This document shows, piece after piece, positions 49,745 to 58,120 of a DNA stretch of 64,000 nt. The stretch's first letter is position 1. Each line of letters starts with the position of its first letter. The translations under genes and the position numbers were made by a program. The notes under the pieces were generated by a model. That model was not told the DNA's origin. It searched no databases and worked only from the letters and a program-made list of their open reading frames with translations. Source of the stretch: Erwinia mallotivora. Lineage in GTDB: Bacteria > Pseudomonadota > Gammaproteobacteria > Enterobacterales > Enterobacteriaceae. The stretch lies in NCBI RefSeq assembly GCF_000590885.1, contig NZ_JFHN01000050.1, forward strand, positions 1-64,000. Direction: 5' to 3'.

Positions 49745-51085
49745 TTAAAACCAGCCACTAAACCATTCGGGTCTGATAAATAAATTGCAATAATTAATCA
49801 GCGCCATTATCCCAACAAACACCACAGATACCGACATCCACTGACGTGCGTAAGGGATAAAACGAATGCCGATCACCGGTTTGATAAAAAACGGGTGAGC
49901 AAAAGCAGAAATCAATATCTGAGAAATGGAGAGGGTCAACGCCACATACCAGACGTTAGGATAAATCCAGGTGGTTGCCAGCACCAGCACCACGATGATG
50001 CTTGCTACCACGTTCCACCAGAATTCCACATTGGTCTGTCCGTTGGCCTGAGAAATAGCCCCCGTCAGTCCCCCCATTGGGCGCAGCATACCAAACAACA
50101 GCATCAGCGGAATGAGCTGCGCGACGGCCTCATGCGCGCTGCCATAGAGCACCCGAACAATCACCGGTGACATGATGCCAATCGCCAGATACATCAGGCT
50201 GCTGAACAGCATGATCATAAAGGTGCCTTTAAGAAACAGCTGCTGAAGCTGCGCAGGTTCATGTTGTTTCTCAGCAAAACGCGGCAATGCAAGGCGATTG
50301 ATCACTGGCGTCACCAGTTTCAACGGCTGCAATATCAGCTCTTTAGCCAGAGAATAGACCCCCAGCATATCCGCTCCCATCACTTTGCCGACAATCAATG
50401 AATCGGCCTGGGTGCGTAGCTGGTTAATTGTCTGTGAACCCAGCTGATAAACGCCATATCTGACAGAACTGAAAAAGGTCACCTTATCAAATTCAAATGT
50501 CGGACGCCATGATTTTTCACCAAACCAAATCATGCACAGAATACGCATAGCCGCACTGGCGAATAATCCAAGAATAACCGCAGCAACCGTGAGCGAAGAG
50601 AAATAAAGCAAAGCGACGGTAAATAAAAATGCCAGCAACTTCGTCGCCATTTCTATTTTAGCCAGCGTCACCACTCTTTTCGCTTTAATAAAATGTGCCT
50701 GATATTGTGATAATGAACCCAGCACCAAAAAGTTAAGGCTGGTCAACATAATCAGCCAGGTTAACTGCGCAATGTGATAAAACCAGGCTATCGGCCAGGC
50801 GAGAGCAATTAACAATAAACCGGTTAGCAGGCTGAGCAGGACATTAACCCAATAGATGGTGCTCTGTTCCTTGCGGGTGATATTCTGGCGGTGAACAATA
50901 TAACTGCTCATCCCCATATCCTGTAACACCATTGCCACCGCCAGAATAGCATTGATGATCGCCAGAATACCCAGTTCATGGGCTTCCAGTCTGCGGGCCA
51001 GTACACTCAGCTGAGCTACCTGTAATACGGCGGAAAAGCAGGTACCGCCGAACAGCCATACGGCCTGGGATTTAAAACTACTCAC
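49745..51085 (-). CDS. amsL: Exopolysaccharide repeat-unit flippase (Wzx, AmsL-like)
   Basis: 446 residues with about twelve hydrophobic segments, typical of MOP/PST-superfamily flippases. N-terminal AVWLFGGTCFSAVLQVAQLSVLARRL and LQDMGMSSYIVHRQNI match the family. Moves the undecaprenyl-pyrophosphate-linked repeat unit across the inner membrane for polymerisation by Wzy. The last gene of the operon, overlapping amsK by ATGA; position and type match amsL of amylovoran loci. Confidence 0.88.
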   Translation of the reverse strand: MSSFKSQAVWLFGGTCFSAVLQVAQLSVLARRLEAHELGILAIINAILAVAMVLQDMGMSSYIVHRQNITRKEQSTIYWVNVLLSLLTGLLLIALAWPIAWFYHIAQLTWLIMLTSLNFLVLGSLSQYQAHFIKAKRVVTLAKIEMATKLLAFLFTVALLYFSSLTVAAVILGLFASAAMRILCMIWFGEKSWRPTFEFDKVTFFSSVRYGVYQLGSQTINQLRTQADSLIVGKVMGADMLGVYSLAKELILQPLKLVTPVINRLALPRFAEKQHEPAQLQQLFLKGTFMIMLFSSLMYLAIGIMSPVIVRVLYGSAHEAVAQLIPLMLLFGMLRPMGGLTGAISQANGQTNVEFWWNVVASIIVVLVLATTWIYPNVWYVALTLSISQILISAFAHPFFIKPVIGIRFIPYARQWMSVSVVFVGIMALINYCNLFIRPEWFSGWF

Positions 51086-52305
51086 GAAAATTGCTCCAGA
51101 AGTGTTGCCAGTTGTCGCCAGGCAATATGCTGGTTAAATTCCGTTTCTACCTTTTTGCGTGCCGCCGCAACAACCGGTGCAATATCCACCTCATTATTGG
51201 CCAGTTTGAACAGCAACGCCCCTAACGCACGGGCATCGCCTTCAGGAGCAAGCCAGCCCGATACATTATGTTCAATCAGCTCAGGAATACCGCTGTGATC
51301 GCTGGAAACCACCGGCAGTCCCACCGCCATTGCCTCCATCAGCGCCACCGGAATCCCCTCCATATCGCCGTCCGCTGCGGTCAGTGAAGGCAGCAGGAAA
51401 ATATCAGCCTGATCAAGATAGCGTTTAATTTCTTCCTGTGGCTTGAAACCAACCAGACTGACGCAATCTTCAAGGTCGGCAGCACGAATAGCGTCGCGCA
51501 GCTGATCCTCCATCTCCCCACTGCCAATAATGGTGTACTCAAAACTGGCCCCCTGCTCTTTCAGAAAGCGACAGGCTTCCACCGCAATATTCAGCCCCTT
51601 TTTCTCGGTCAGGCGTGCAACGGAAATAATACGCAGTGGCGAATGCAAACCTGCACGCGGCTGGAAGTTAAATTTTTCCGGCTCGATGCCCATCCGTGAA
51701 ACATGAATCTTCTCCGGGGGACATCCCATGCTGATTAATTTGTTTTCCCATAAATGGCTGATTGGCAACAGCAGTTCACTCTGTCTGAACAGATTGCTGT
51801 AATCCAGCTTGTGCTCTTCGAGAATATGACGGCGGGAAATATCCGCGCCGTGAAATACCGTGGCCTGTTTGCCACGCAGGACATTCAGTTCACGGAGCTT
51901 ATTCGCCAGCGCCCCGGCATAGCCGAAATGCACCAGGAAAAGATCGGCAGTGAAATGCTTTTCGGCCTGCGCGACGATGGCCGGAAGCAGCAGTTTGCTC
52001 GACTGATTGCCGTAGCGCCGGAAATTAAGTGAACGCAACGTGTCAGCTTTCAGCATCTTCGGCAGAACGATTTGCAGACGTTGTTTGAGTTTATCCGCGT
52101 TGGAAGACTTATCTTCCGGCAGCAAATAATGCGTTTTCTCTGCCAGGTTGTAGCTGTCAAAAGCACCATGCCGGTTGGCAAAATCGCCAGGAAAGACGGA
52201 GATAATCTCCACATCGTATCCCTGGTCGATGAAATACGTCACCTGGTTGAGGACGAATGTTTCAGACGACACCGGAAAACGCATGGTGAAAAAGGTTATT
52301 TTCAT
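51082..52305 (-). CDS. amsK: Glycosyltransferase 4 (AmsK-like)
   Basis: 407-residue GT-B glycosyltransferase of family GT4. N-terminal ITFFTMRFPVSSETFVLNQV, donor-domain start RIISVARLTEKKGLNIAVEA and the EX7E motif PVALMEAMAVGLPVVSSD followed by SGIPELI. Length and context match AmsK of amylovoran and WcaL of colanic acid loci. Adds a late sugar (probably a side-chain residue) to the repeat unit. Four bp from amsJ, ATGA overlap with the flippase. Confidence 0.85.
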   Translation of the reverse strand: MKITFFTMRFPVSSETFVLNQVTYFIDQGYDVEIISVFPGDFANRHGAFDSYNLAEKTHYLLPEDKSSNADKLKQRLQIVLPKMLKADTLRSLNFRRYGNQSSKLLLPAIVAQAEKHFTADLFLVHFGYAGALANKLRELNVLRGKQATVFHGADISRRHILEEHKLDYSNLFRQSELLLPISHLWENKLISMGCPPEKIHVSRMGIEPEKFNFQPRAGLHSPLRIISVARLTEKKGLNIAVEACRFLKEQGASFEYTIIGSGEMEDQLRDAIRAADLEDCVSLVGFKPQEEIKRYLDQADIFLLPSLTAADGDMEGIPVALMEAMAVGLPVVSSDHSGIPELIEHNVSGWLAPEGDARALGALLFKLANNEVDIAPVVAAARKKVETEFNQHIAWRQLATLLEQFS

Positions 52306-52309
52306 CTGG

Positions 52310-53557
52310 TCAACCCACCATCAGGATATCTTCAGTTATCTGATTGCCCCGTTTCTGCTCTTCGGAAACAGCGCTGTTAACTTGTTGTTTAACGGCATCA
52401 TAATTATCAAGAATGCCGTTTACTTTATTAATAATCGTGCCATCCATCAGGCTTTTCACATCTGTCGCCATATCAGGCAGTCCCAGTTGGTTCATGACAC
52501 CCAGCGACTTATGTTCATAGTTGATTGCAACGGCTGGCGTACCGAAAGTCATCGAGATAATGGCGGAGTGCAGACGCGTACCAATAGTCAGATGACACTG
52601 TGCCAGCAGCATACCCAGTTCGAGGTCGTTAAACTCATCCATCACCACATGATATTTATCTTTTTGCTTTACGTGGTCGCGCAAGGTGATGGCTATCATA
52701 CGGTCGTCATTACCATAGCTGTCGATGCCGGTACAGGTGGAGAGCGCAACCACCTGATAACCGCGTTCAATCATTGCATCAACAACCCTGGCAAATGCCA
52801 TCTCATACTGCTGTTGCGTTACCCCAAGACGTTTGTCAAAAGGAGCGAGCTTACGCACGGTAATTGCGATGGTTTTATTTGCGGCAATGACCTGCTGCCA
52901 GTGCAACAGATTGTGGCCGGGCTGTTCAACCTGACGGGCGCGTACCAGAAATGCGGTATCTGAACCGGGAATAACTTTCTGAGTGGTAATATTGCCCCGC
53001 TTCATCATCTCCAGACTAACGCTTTCACGCAGCACCAGACGATCCACGCGGGAAAAGACAAAATTAGCAATCTCATTAAAACTTTTTTTCTGGAAAGGCC
53101 CGACGCTGTGACCGATCATAAAAAGTGGTTTTTTAGCCAGCAAAGCGCAAAGCGAATGTTCAAATTGCAGTGGACCGTAGAGATCAACGAAGAAAGACCC
53201 ACCCACCTGAATCACCGCATCATACTGTTGCAGTTTGTCGCTGAAATCACGCAGATATTTCGGCACGGGCAGAAGTTTATGCCAGCCACGACCACTGATA
53301 TGCGCCATCATAATTTTTGGCATCAGCCGCCGTCTGACTTTGTCAGCCAGCTTGTTTTTACCTTTTTTCAGTTCCAGAAAAAGCTCATCCGGCAAAATAG
53401 TTTGCCCAAGCAAATAACCGGAACTGACGGGATAACGGCTGATGACATCAATCTCAAGATCGTTTTTTACCTGCCCGAGAGAATCGATTAGACCGCGCAA
53501 AATAGCACCATCACCACGGTTACCACAGGTATGGTTGCCGACTAATAAAATCTTCAT
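52310..53557 (-). CDS. amsJ: Polysaccharide pyruvyl transferase (AmsJ-like)
   Basis: 415 residues of the pyruvyl-transferase family (CsaB/WcaK/AmsJ). N-terminal ILLVGNHTCGNRGDGAILRG and VIQVGGSFFVDLYG are typical; C-terminal TIGTRLHSAIISMTFGTPAVAINYEHKS carries the conserved His and Glu. Uses phosphoenolpyruvate to place a ketal pyruvate on a terminal sugar, as on amylovoran. Lies between the tailspike-like gene and amsK. The 190-bp A+T-rich interval before it may contain a promoter. Confidence 0.88.
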   Translation of the reverse strand: MKILLVGNHTCGNRGDGAILRGLIDSLGQVKNDLEIDVISRYPVSSGYLLGQTILPDELFLELKKGKNKLADKVRRRLMPKIMMAHISGRGWHKLLPVPKYLRDFSDKLQQYDAVIQVGGSFFVDLYGPLQFEHSLCALLAKKPLFMIGHSVGPFQKKSFNEIANFVFSRVDRLVLRESVSLEMMKRGNITTQKVIPGSDTAFLVRARQVEQPGHNLLHWQQVIAANKTIAITVRKLAPFDKRLGVTQQQYEMAFARVVDAMIERGYQVVALSTCTGIDSYGNDDRMIAITLRDHVKQKDKYHVVMDEFNDLELGMLLAQCHLTIGTRLHSAIISMTFGTPAVAINYEHKSLGVMNQLGLPDMATDVKSLMDGTIINKVNGILDNYDAVKQQVNSAVSEEQKRGNQITEDILMVG

Positions 53558-53749
53558 AAAACACTCCAGAAAGCTGCTATACCGCAGATAAGAACAAATA
53601 ATAAATAACTAAATAATAAGTATTTTTTTAACCCGGTTACTTCTGTAGCCAGACATAACGGCGTAGTCAGAGTCTGAAAAAGCCCATGCAGCCCTGTTAA
53701 ACTGCGTGGCATGACGCGCGGCAACCAGAAGGTCGCCGCTCCGGCCTGA

Positions 53750-55966
53750 TTATTTTTTTAAGGCAAAATAGGGCACTGCTACCTGCTGGCCATTAATGAC
53801 CATCGAGACAAAGCCCTGCGCCTGCGACGTATCCACTTCACTTGCTTTCAACAGGCGCGACTGCATCAGCAGATCGCCCTGCTCATTCGCGCCGATACCG
53901 GCTTTACCATTGTGCAGCGTAAAGCGTTGCACAAGGTCGTGCATATTGGAGCCGGAAGGCTTTGCGACTTCCTGCATTTTGCTGACAAAATGCGCGCATT
54001 TGCCGGTCAGAAAACGGTCTTTCGCCGTCGACTTCATCAGCACACCCGCTGAAGCCACCCAACCTGCCAGTTTGATAAACACCCGCGTGTCGGTGTCGTA
54101 GGGGGTTTCAATCATCACATCAAGGACCGGGCTGGACCCTTCAGCATGCCAGCTTCCTTCAGCACGGTGAGCCTTGCGTTGCAGGCTGATGATCGCTTTA
54201 CCGCCGGTGGTACTTCCACCAACCACTTTTTGCAACGCTGACTTATCGGTGCCGTTGTTGAAAGCGGCCTGACCAAAGATCTCAATTTCCCAGCTGTCAC
54301 CCACATCCGGCGTAAAAATGTTGCCCAGTTCGTACCATTTTTCCTGGTTGGTGTTGTTAACCAGGCGAAAGCGTGAGGTGAGATAGTTGTACTTCATGCT
54401 GCCATCTACAGCGACGCCGTAGGATTCAACCCGGGTTGAACCCTGTTCATAGGCCGAGAGCCAGGCACCTTCGGCAGAAGAGTTATCAATCCAGCTGCCA
54501 GCCTGCAAATTGGTCTGGCGCATATTCAGACGGGAATTGTGTGCGATCAGCGGGTTTTTACAGGTTTCAATGCTCAGCGCATCAATAATCCACTGTCCGT
54601 TGGAGATGTTGCCCGGATTATCTGAATGCTCAATCCAGCCGTTATGAATGATTGACTGGCTACAGCGATCCAGATTCAGCACCATCCCTTTCGTACAGTA
54701 CTGGGCATTAAAGTTAGAGAGCTCAATCGCCGTGCTGTGATCCCAGTTCCCCTGTTTCTGACCTGACCAGACGGCTTTAATCACATCTCCGGTACATTTA
54801 CTGGCGTACCACTGGTCAATTTTACAATCCAGCGTATCCATCAGGTGCAGCGAGGTGCCGCCAATATTGTCAAAACGCAGACAGGCGCCGCGGAAAAACT
54901 GCCCACCCGCGCATTTGTTTCTGAAGAAGCCCTGACTGTTTGGCTGTTTATCCGTATGACCGTTAACAATCAGATTACTGATTTCTACCCAGCGTGAATT
55001 AACCTGGAAAATAAACTCAGACTTACCGTCTGAAACCAGCGTAGTGGCAGGGAAATAGCCAAAGTTAACCATCGCCCCGGAGACGCGGAAAAAGCGCGTT
55101 GACTCCGCTGAAAAATCACAGCTGCTGACAAAAAAAGTCCCGGCAGGAAATTGCACACAGATAGGTTGATCGGCTTTTACCGACCAGTTGTACATCGCTT
55201 TAATCGCCGGTGCGGTGTCGGTTTTGCCGTCATCTCTGGCACCAAAATCAAACAGTGTCAGACGGTTAAAGTCATGCACAACGCGGCGCCAGTGAAAGCC
55301 TGCCCCGGCAAAATTCAGCCCACCATCATCCGTTCCATTGCTCAGGCTGCCAATAAATTCACCGCCGCCCACTTCAAGACCTTCATGCCAGCTGCTCAGT
55401 TTAACTTTCGCGCCTTCAAAAAGCGGACGTGTTTTACGCAGGTCGGCGACAGAAGCGATCTCACCAATCAGCTGGTAGCCCGCTGGCTGGGACAGACGCT
55501 GGCTGAACCCGGACGCATCGGGTTTGGTGACGTCAGGAATATTGAAAAGGACGCTACCGGAATCATCCACCACCGCCATCGAGTGCGCAGGGTTAGCGAT
55601 CAGTGCCGCGTTATCGGCAATAAAATGCTCAAAGTTGCCTTTATTTAACGCAACGGGTTGGGCAATTTTCGACAGTTTGCCGCTGGCACTGCGCAGAAAC
55701 AGGTCGGTCAGATTACCCGGCTGGGTTGGGTCAGTCCCGACCTTGCCAATGTAAAGTTTGCCGCTGAAGTTTTGCCAGAAACGTTGTGGCATGGCGTACA
55801 CCGATTCCGGCGTGAGGACAGGGACATCTCCCTTGGGTATATCACCCGCCTGCACGTCGGTCAGGGAGACGGAAGCGTCCTTTTTTGCGGCCTGGCTGGA
55901 AAACGAACTCACAGAAAGGGCTGCAAGAATCGACGAGAACCCGGTAATTAATTCTCTTCTTTTCAT
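53750..55966 (-). CDS. amsF: Tailspike-like exopolysaccharide-processing protein (AmsF/WceF-like)
   Basis: 738 residues from the ATG at 55966; the frame to 56044 adds 26 residues before the signal. The N-terminus MKRRELITGFSSILAALS with a following SQAA looks like a twin-arginine signal, so export may be Tat-dependent and folded. Residues ~54-147 resemble the head-binding domain of phage P22-type tailspikes: MPQRFWQNFSGKLYIGKVGT and HSMAVVDDSGSVLFN. From ~235 a pectate-lyase-3-like beta-helix starts (LTLFDFGARDDGKTDTAPAI). Homologues in amylovoran and stewartan loci are thought to trim or release polymer in the periplasm or outside. Sits between GT genes and amsJ. Confidence 0.82.
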   Translation of the reverse strand: MKRRELITGFSSILAALSVSSFSSQAAKKDASVSLTDVQAGDIPKGDVPVLTPESVYAMPQRFWQNFSGKLYIGKVGTDPTQPGNLTDLFLRSASGKLSKIAQPVALNKGNFEHFIADNAALIANPAHSMAVVDDSGSVLFNIPDVTKPDASGFSQRLSQPAGYQLIGEIASVADLRKTRPLFEGAKVKLSSWHEGLEVGGGEFIGSLSNGTDDGGLNFAGAGFHWRRVVHDFNRLTLFDFGARDDGKTDTAPAIKAMYNWSVKADQPICVQFPAGTFFVSSCDFSAESTRFFRVSGAMVNFGYFPATTLVSDGKSEFIFQVNSRWVEISNLIVNGHTDKQPNSQGFFRNKCAGGQFFRGACLRFDNIGGTSLHLMDTLDCKIDQWYASKCTGDVIKAVWSGQKQGNWDHSTAIELSNFNAQYCTKGMVLNLDRCSQSIIHNGWIEHSDNPGNISNGQWIIDALSIETCKNPLIAHNSRLNMRQTNLQAGSWIDNSSAEGAWLSAYEQGSTRVESYGVAVDGSMKYNYLTSRFRLVNNTNQEKWYELGNIFTPDVGDSWEIEIFGQAAFNNGTDKSALQKVVGGSTTGGKAIISLQRKAHRAEGSWHAEGSSPVLDVMIETPYDTDTRVFIKLAGWVASAGVLMKSTAKDRFLTGKCAHFVSKMQEVAKPSGSNMHDLVQRFTLHNGKAGIGANEQGDLLMQSRLLKASEVDTSQAQGFVSMVINGQQVAVPYFALKK

Positions 55967-56142
55967 TGATGTAATCCCATAGTAGTCATGTGCCGATAAG
56001 CATAAATGTGATTTCCAGAGGCACTCTCGCCTGCTAACTGCCACACCCGCCCATACCGATGCGCCTGCTGGCGGACGCCTGTCGGAACAGGGAGTGAAGA
56101 TGAGTATATTGGCAATTAAAGGCAGAGATTCAGATAGTTAAA

Positions 56143-57177
56143 CTAAACAAGCGCGAGCCAGGATTGCTTAATCACGTTGCCGTCAAATTTCAGCGCAGTG
56201 TTTCTGGTTTTTTCACTCATGGCAAAGAACAATTCGTCGTTATGAGCAAGCTGATTCATCTTTTCGATAAAGCCTGCACGATCGTTCATCGCCACCAGAA
56301 AGCCATCCTGATTATTGTTGATAATTTCCTGTGGGCCGGTCGGGCAGTCGTAAGCCACCACCGGCAGTGCCCAGGATTTTGCCTCCAGCAATACCAGCGG
56401 CAGCCCCTCATAGCGCGATGTCATCAACGCCATATCACTGTCCCGGTAATAGTCGTTGATATTCGCGACCTTGCCGACAAAGCTGACGCTGTCACTGATA
56501 TCGAGCGCTGACGCCTTCGCCACCAGCTCATTTTTCAGTTCGCCGTCACCGGCAATCACCAGTTTCCACTGTGGATTAGTGGCCTGGAACCCCTTCCAGA
56601 CGTCCAGTAACAGGTCAAAGCCTTTTTGAAAATCAAGACGCCCGACGGCCAGCGCCTGAAACGTGCGTTCAGTGCGCTGATAATTTTTATAAACAATGGG
56701 ATTGGGGATGGTTTTCGCAGGTATGCCCCACTGCGTTAACACCTTTTCATCTTTGTCGGTGAGAACCAGCACGCGGTCGTAATAACGCAGGAAGAGGTAT
56801 TTAAGCAACTTAATGGGTTTGCTGAAGGAGTTAATGGCAATATGTTCGCAGGCATAGGTTTTCGCTTTCTTCTTGCGTAAAGAAAGCAGGCTCCAGAGGG
56901 CAAACATCACGCTGAGGCGACCCATGCTGATCAAAAAGACCGCATCAAAATTCTGCTGATTAATACGCTGGACTGCGCTGCGGATCGGATTCTTCTCACC
57001 TGCAAAACTGACAATCTGCTTCACCTTTTCGAAGGGATAAAAAGGTTCACCCGCCCCCTCCAGCGAATAAACAAATACCTCATGCTCGTCGCCCAGACAC
57101 TCCGACATGAAGTTGCAAATATTCTCGGTTCCGGCCCAGGAATAAGCATCTTTTATCACCAGCACTATTTTTTTCAT
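56143..57177 (-). CDS. Glycosyltransferase 4 of the exopolysaccharide operon (AmsD-like)
   Basis: 344-residue GT-B enzyme. N-terminal IVLVIKDAYSWAGTENICNFM, donor-domain FQALAVGRLDFQKGFDLLLDV and VIAGDGELKNELVAKA, and the EX7E region PLVLLEAKSWALPVVAYD followed by GPQEIINNN. Likely adds a galactose or similar residue in repeat-unit assembly. Its class fits AmsD, but here it follows the AmsE-type GT2, reverse to the order I recall for E. amylovora, so no symbol is given. A perfect Cra-type operator lies ~100 bp upstream. Confidence 0.8.
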   Translation of the reverse strand: MKKIVLVIKDAYSWAGTENICNFMSECLGDEHEVFVYSLEGAGEPFYPFEKVKQIVSFAGEKNPIRSAVQRINQQNFDAVFLISMGRLSVMFALWSLLSLRKKKAKTYACEHIAINSFSKPIKLLKYLFLRYYDRVLVLTDKDEKVLTQWGIPAKTIPNPIVYKNYQRTERTFQALAVGRLDFQKGFDLLLDVWKGFQATNPQWKLVIAGDGELKNELVAKASALDISDSVSFVGKVANINDYYRDSDMALMTSRYEGLPLVLLEAKSWALPVVAYDCPTGPQEIINNNQDGFLVAMNDRAGFIEKMNQLAHNDELFFAMSEKTRNTALKFDGNVIKQSWLALV

Positions 57178-57277
57178 CGCGGACTCGCCACCTCAATCAC
57201 ATCAATGTAAAAATCTGTCCCGTACCGCTGCCAGGGGCGACGACCAGGTGCAGATACTGCGTTTGTCATTGCAAGAC

Positions 57278-57289
57278 TGAAACGTTTCA
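57278..57289. promoter_or_regulatory. Consensus Cra (FruR) operator
   Basis: TGAAACGTTTCA is a perfect 12-bp palindrome and exactly the Cra consensus reported for enterobacteria. It lies in the 122-bp gap between two exopolysaccharide glycosyltransferase genes, ~100 bp before the GT4 start. Role inferred. Confidence 0.55.
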
Positions 57290-57299
57290 AGCTGGCAAC

Positions 57300-58052
57300 T
57301 TATCTGTGCTTCAAAGTGAACAGAACCCCATTAACCATGTACCAAGCATAATAGTAATACACTTTTAGCGGATTGTTTTTATAGATAAATCTTAATAAAT
57401 CCAGATGCCACTTCGCGGCCTTATTTTTGTTACGCGACAGTGAGTCACCCAGCTCATAATAATTGACCAGATTACGTTCAATCACTCTTGCCTGTTTATA
57501 CTGGTCGAATAATTCATAGAGGAATAAAAAATCCTCGTGGCCTTTTTTATGGAACAGGATGGTTCGTGACGGACGACGGTAACACACTGATGAAAAGCAA
57601 ATCCGAAATTGCTTTTTCACGAAGCTTTCTTTCATCAGGTAGGGTTTGTTCCAGGTGACGTCATAGGCTTTGGTACGCGACTTATAGCCGTAATGCGAAA
57701 TAACCAGGTCATCACCCGCCGCCAGTGCCTGAACCTGTAGCATCAGCTTATCTTTTTCCCATTCATCATCACTGTCGAGAAAAGCAATAAACTCTTCGCT
57801 GGCTGCCTTCAGCCCGACGTTGCGTGTTTCGGCCGCACCGAGATTTACTTCGTTGCTGAGAATAGTAATACGGGGATCGCGGCAATTTTCCTGGACAAAA
57901 GCCAGTGAGTCGTCGGTAGATTTATCGTTAATCAGATAAATCCGCCAGTCAGTCCAGCTTTGATCAATGACCGACTGTACCGCACGCAATACGGTGTGAC
58001 GAGCATTGTACATGGGAATGACAATGCCAACTGTGCCGATTTGATTGTTCAT
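57300..58052 (-). CDS. Glycosyltransferase 2 of the exopolysaccharide operon (AmsE-like)
   Basis: 250-residue GT2 enzyme with VGIVIPMYNARHTVLRAVQSV, IYLINDKSTDDSLAFV and the metal-binding FLDSDDEWEKDKLML. Small size and motifs resemble AmsE and WcaA-like enzymes. It follows an intrinsic terminator placed just after the wzy gene, so its transcription depends on read-through or an internal promoter. It ends 11 bp before (in transcription order) the Cra-type site. Assignment to a specific linkage is not possible. Confidence 0.82.
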   Translation of the reverse strand: MNNQIGTVGIVIPMYNARHTVLRAVQSVIDQSWTDWRIYLINDKSTDDSLAFVQENCRDPRITILSNEVNLGAAETRNVGLKAASEEFIAFLDSDDEWEKDKLMLQVQALAAGDDLVISHYGYKSRTKAYDVTWNKPYLMKESFVKKQFRICFSSVCYRRPSRTILFHKKGHEDFLFLYELFDQYKQARVIERNLVNYYELGDSLSRNKNKAAKWHLDLLRFIYKNNPLKVYYYYAWYMVNGVLFTLKHR

Positions 58053-58090
58053 CTGAAATCCTGCTTCTGTATCGTGGACGGGTATAAATA

Positions 58091-58115
58091 TAAAAAAGGC
58101 CAGTTAACCTGGCCT
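58091..58115 (-). terminator. Intrinsic terminator inside the exopolysaccharide operon
   Basis: On the minus strand AGGCCAG-GTTAA-CTGGCCT is followed by a run of six T residues (58115-58092). It starts 6 bp after the wzy stop and 40 bp before the next gene's start. It has all the parts of a rho-independent terminator. Confidence 0.8.
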
Positions 58116-58120
58116 GTGAA

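Noticed and set aside
53580-53640. A+T-rich stretch before amsJ as a promoter
   Set aside because: Many T/A-rich hexamers, but no clear -35/-10 pair at proper spacing; mentioned only as a possibility in the amsJ entry.
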